A DNA stretch of 8,266 bases, taken from contig JAGOFF010000095.1 of assembly GCA_017997315.1 (NCBI GenBank), forward strand, positions 1 through 8,266, in the 5' to 3' direction. Below are positions 6,434 to 8,266 of this stretch, in pieces. The notes under the pieces are model-generated. The model worked only from the letters and a program-made list of their open reading frames with translations, had not been told where the DNA came from and made no database searches. Each line of letters opens with the position of its first letter. Position 1 is the stretch's first letter. The position numbers were made by a program, and so were the translations under genes. This DNA is from Clostridia bacterium. GTDB taxonomy: Bacteria; Bacillota; Clostridia; Saccharofermentanales; UBA5734.

Positions 6434-8266
6434 ATGCTGCAAGACCTGATTCCGATCCTCTCCATCGTGGCCGCATCCATCGTCGGCCTGCTCCTGCTCC
6501 TGTATCTCGTCGGACTCCGGATCATCCCCAACAACAAGATCGCCATCGTCGAGAAATGGTGGTCGCACAAGGGCTCGCTCAACGAGCAGATCATCGCGCT
6601 GCACGGGGAGGCGGGCTACCAGCCGCAGATCATCCGCGGCGGCGTGCACTTCCTCTCCCCGCTGATGTACAAGGTCCACATCTGCCCGCTGGTCACGGTC
6701 CCGCAGGGTCAGATCGCCTATGTGTTCGCCCGGGACGGCGAGCCGCTCAAACCGATCCAGACCCTGGGCCGGATCGTCCCCGAGTCCAATAATTTCCAGA
6801 ACGTGCGCGGCTTCCTCGAGAACGGCGGACAGCGCGGTCCGCAGCGCGGAATCATCCGTGAGGGCACGTATGCGTTCAACCTCGCGCAGTTCATCATCAT
6901 CACCGAGGACCGGCTCTACTACCTGCCCATGGGCACCGGCGCCGAGGAATCCACGATCCTCAAGATGGCGGAGCTGCTCCGGGATCGCCATGGCTTCACC
7001 CCCATCGTGATCAAGGGCAGCGACGACAAGGTCGGGATCGTCACCGTGCACGACGGATTGTCCCTCAACCGCGAGGACATCATCGCGCCCGCGGTCGGCG
7101 ACGACCCGGCGTTCCCGGACGTCTACCACAACAACTTCCAGGATCCGGAGAAGTTCCTGCAGGCCGGGGGCTTCCGCGGCCGGCAGTACCAGGTCCTGGT
7201 CGAGGGCACGTACTTCATCAACCGGTTCTTTGCGACCGTGGAGCTGATCGACAAGTCCATCATCGGGGTGGGATTCGTCGGGGTGGTCATCTCCTACATC
7301 GGCCCCAAGGGCGTGGACTCCACCGGCGAGAGCTACAAGCACGGCGAACTGGTGGAAAAAGGGTACCGCGGAGTGTGGCGCGAGCCGCTCATGCCCGGCA
7401 AGTACGCGTTCAACACCTATGCCGGACAGATCATCCGGATCCCCACGACCAACATCATCCTCAAGTGGATCGCCAACCAGGCCGGCGAGCACCGGTACGA
7501 TGAAAACCTCAAGGAAGTCAGCCTGATCACCAAGGACGCGTTCGAGCCCTCGCTCCCGCTGTCGGTGGTCATGCACATCGACTACAAGAAAGCCCCGCTG
7601 GTGATCCAGCGCTTCGGCGACATCAAGATGCTGGTCGACCAGACGCTCGACCCGATGGTGTCCGCGTACTTCAAGAACATCGGCCAGACCAAGACCCTGA
7701 TCCAGCTCATCCAGGAGCGCAACGACATCCAGAACCTCGCGTCCGGCGAGATGAAGGCCAAGTTCGAGCACTACAACCTGGAACTGGAGGAAGTGCTGAT
7801 CGGCACCCCGGCCGCCTCCGTGAACGACAACAAGATCGAGGTCATCCTGACCCAGCTCCGCGACCGCCAGATCGCGGTCGAGAAGATCGAGACCTACTCG
7901 CAGCAGGAGAAAGCCGCCGGCAAGGAGCGCGAACTCCGCGAGGCGGAGTCCAAAGCGGCCCAGCAGCGCTTCCTGACCGAGTCGGACATCAACATCCAGA
8001 TCCAGAGCAACCAGGGCAAGGCGGACTACCAGCGCTCGCTCCAGGACGCCGCCAAGATCAAGGCGATCGCCGAGGCGGAGGCCGAGCGGGAAGCCCGGGT
8101 CGGCATCGGCCGGGCCATCGCGATCGACGAACAGGTCAAAGCGTACGGCGGCCCGCAGTACCAGGTCGTCCAGGACGTCATGACCAAGTTCACCGCCGCG
8201 GTGGAGAAAGCCGGGATCGACATCGTGCCCAAGACCGTGGTCAACATGGGTGGCGAAAGTCAGGGC
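6434..8266 (+). CDS. SPFH/band-7 (flotillin-like) membrane protein, 3' end beyond the window
   Basis: Translating from the ATG at 6434 gives 611 residues without a stop, so the gene runs past the right edge. It is a membrane-anchored SPFH protein of the large bacterial flotillin-like type, thought to form oligomeric membrane scaffolds. One N-terminal transmembrane helix spans about residues 6-28. The beta-rich body has recurrent segments: REGTYAFN (142-149), LVEGTYFIN (255-263) with GFVGVVISYIG (280-290), and YRGVWREPLMPGKYAFN (311-327) leading into IPTTNIILKW (336-345). The SPFH helix region includes APLVIQRFGDIKMLVDQTL (387-405). Then comes a charged, probably coiled-coil part (~467-555) with KAAGKERELREAESKAAQQ and the Ala/Glu motif KAIAEAEAEREARVGIG, and a flotillin-like tail at YGGPQYQVVQDVM. 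GAGGGGG at 6423-6429 supports the start. The 95-nt gap after the kinase-like gene could hold its own promoter, but I see no clear hexamers. Confidence 0.93.
   Translation, partial: MLQDLIPILSIVAASIVGLLLLLYLVGLRIIPNNKIAIVEKWWSHKGSLNEQIIALHGEAGYQPQIIRGGVHFLSPLMYKVHICPLVTVPQGQIAYVFARDGEPLKPIQTLGRIVPESNNFQNVRGFLENGGQRGPQRGIIREGTYAFNLAQFIIITEDRLYYLPMGTGAEESTILKMAELLRDRHGFTPIVIKGSDDKVGIVTVHDGLSLNREDIIAPAVGDDPAFPDVYHNNFQDPEKFLQAGGFRGRQYQVLVEGTYFINRFFATVELIDKSIIGVGFVGVVISYIGPKGVDSTGESYKHGELVEKGYRGVWREPLMPGKYAFNTYAGQIIRIPTTNIILKWIANQAGEHRYDENLKEVSLITKDAFEPSLPLSVVMHIDYKKAPLVIQRFGDIKMLVDQTLDPMVSAYFKNIGQTKTLIQLIQERNDIQNLASGEMKAKFEHYNLELEEVLIGTPAASVNDNKIEVILTQLRDRQIAVEKIETYSQQEKAAGKERELREAESKAAQQRFLTESDINIQIQSNQGKADYQRSLQDAAKIKAIAEAEAEREARVGIGRAIAIDEQVKAYGGPQYQVVQDVMTKFTAAVEKAGIDIVPKTVVNMGGESQG

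Noticed and set aside
6404..7771. 455-codon minus-strand open frame opposite the SPFH gene
   Set aside because: It is a shadow rich in Asp, Val, Leu and His that arises from the SPFH reading frame, with no known domain.

Overview
The window looks like bacterial chromosome. Every confident start has a purine-rich Shine-Dalgarno sequence at normal spacing, and genes are tightly packed on the right. Composition is split. The first ~1.2 kb is AT-richer (hand counts of two 60-base lines at 421-480 and 601-660: 24 and 22 G/C). The rest is strongly GC-rich (lines at 4921-4980 and 5581-5640: 44 and 43 G/C). The lipoprotein on the left has a Clostridia-like look (DUF4367-like tail, GTG start, strong SD), and the right-hand proteins also occur in Firmicutes and relatives. 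My weak guess is a GC-rich anaerobic Firmicute or similar, with a transferred or atypical left end; the sequence alone does not fix the taxon.

Layout. Positions 1-279 hold no convincing gene, only two short minus-strand frames. A near-consensus sigma-70 promoter (280-308) drives a monocistronic lipoprotein gene (385-1041, +). Facing it is a long glycoside-hydrolase-like gene (1250-3403, -). A divergent intergenic region with two perfect inverted repeats (3431-3481) separates this from a rightward run of four genes: a compact alkaline-phosphatase-superfamily hydrolase (3577-4380), an MscS-type mechanosensitive channel (4430-5524), an APH/choline-kinase-fold phosphotransferase overlapping it by 11 nt (5514-6338), and a large membrane-anchored SPFH/band-7 protein (6434 to the window edge, incomplete).

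How they may work together. The glycosidase has no signal peptide, so it probably acts on imported oligosaccharides in the cytoplasm. The rightward block combines two membrane proteins (a tension-gated channel and an SPFH scaffold) with two soluble phosphoryl-transfer enzymes. A membrane-homeostasis or osmotic-stress role is a reasonable inference, but each gene belongs to a widespread family and nothing in the sequence proves a joint function. I found no RNA genes, CRISPR array, insertion sequence or recognisable defence system.
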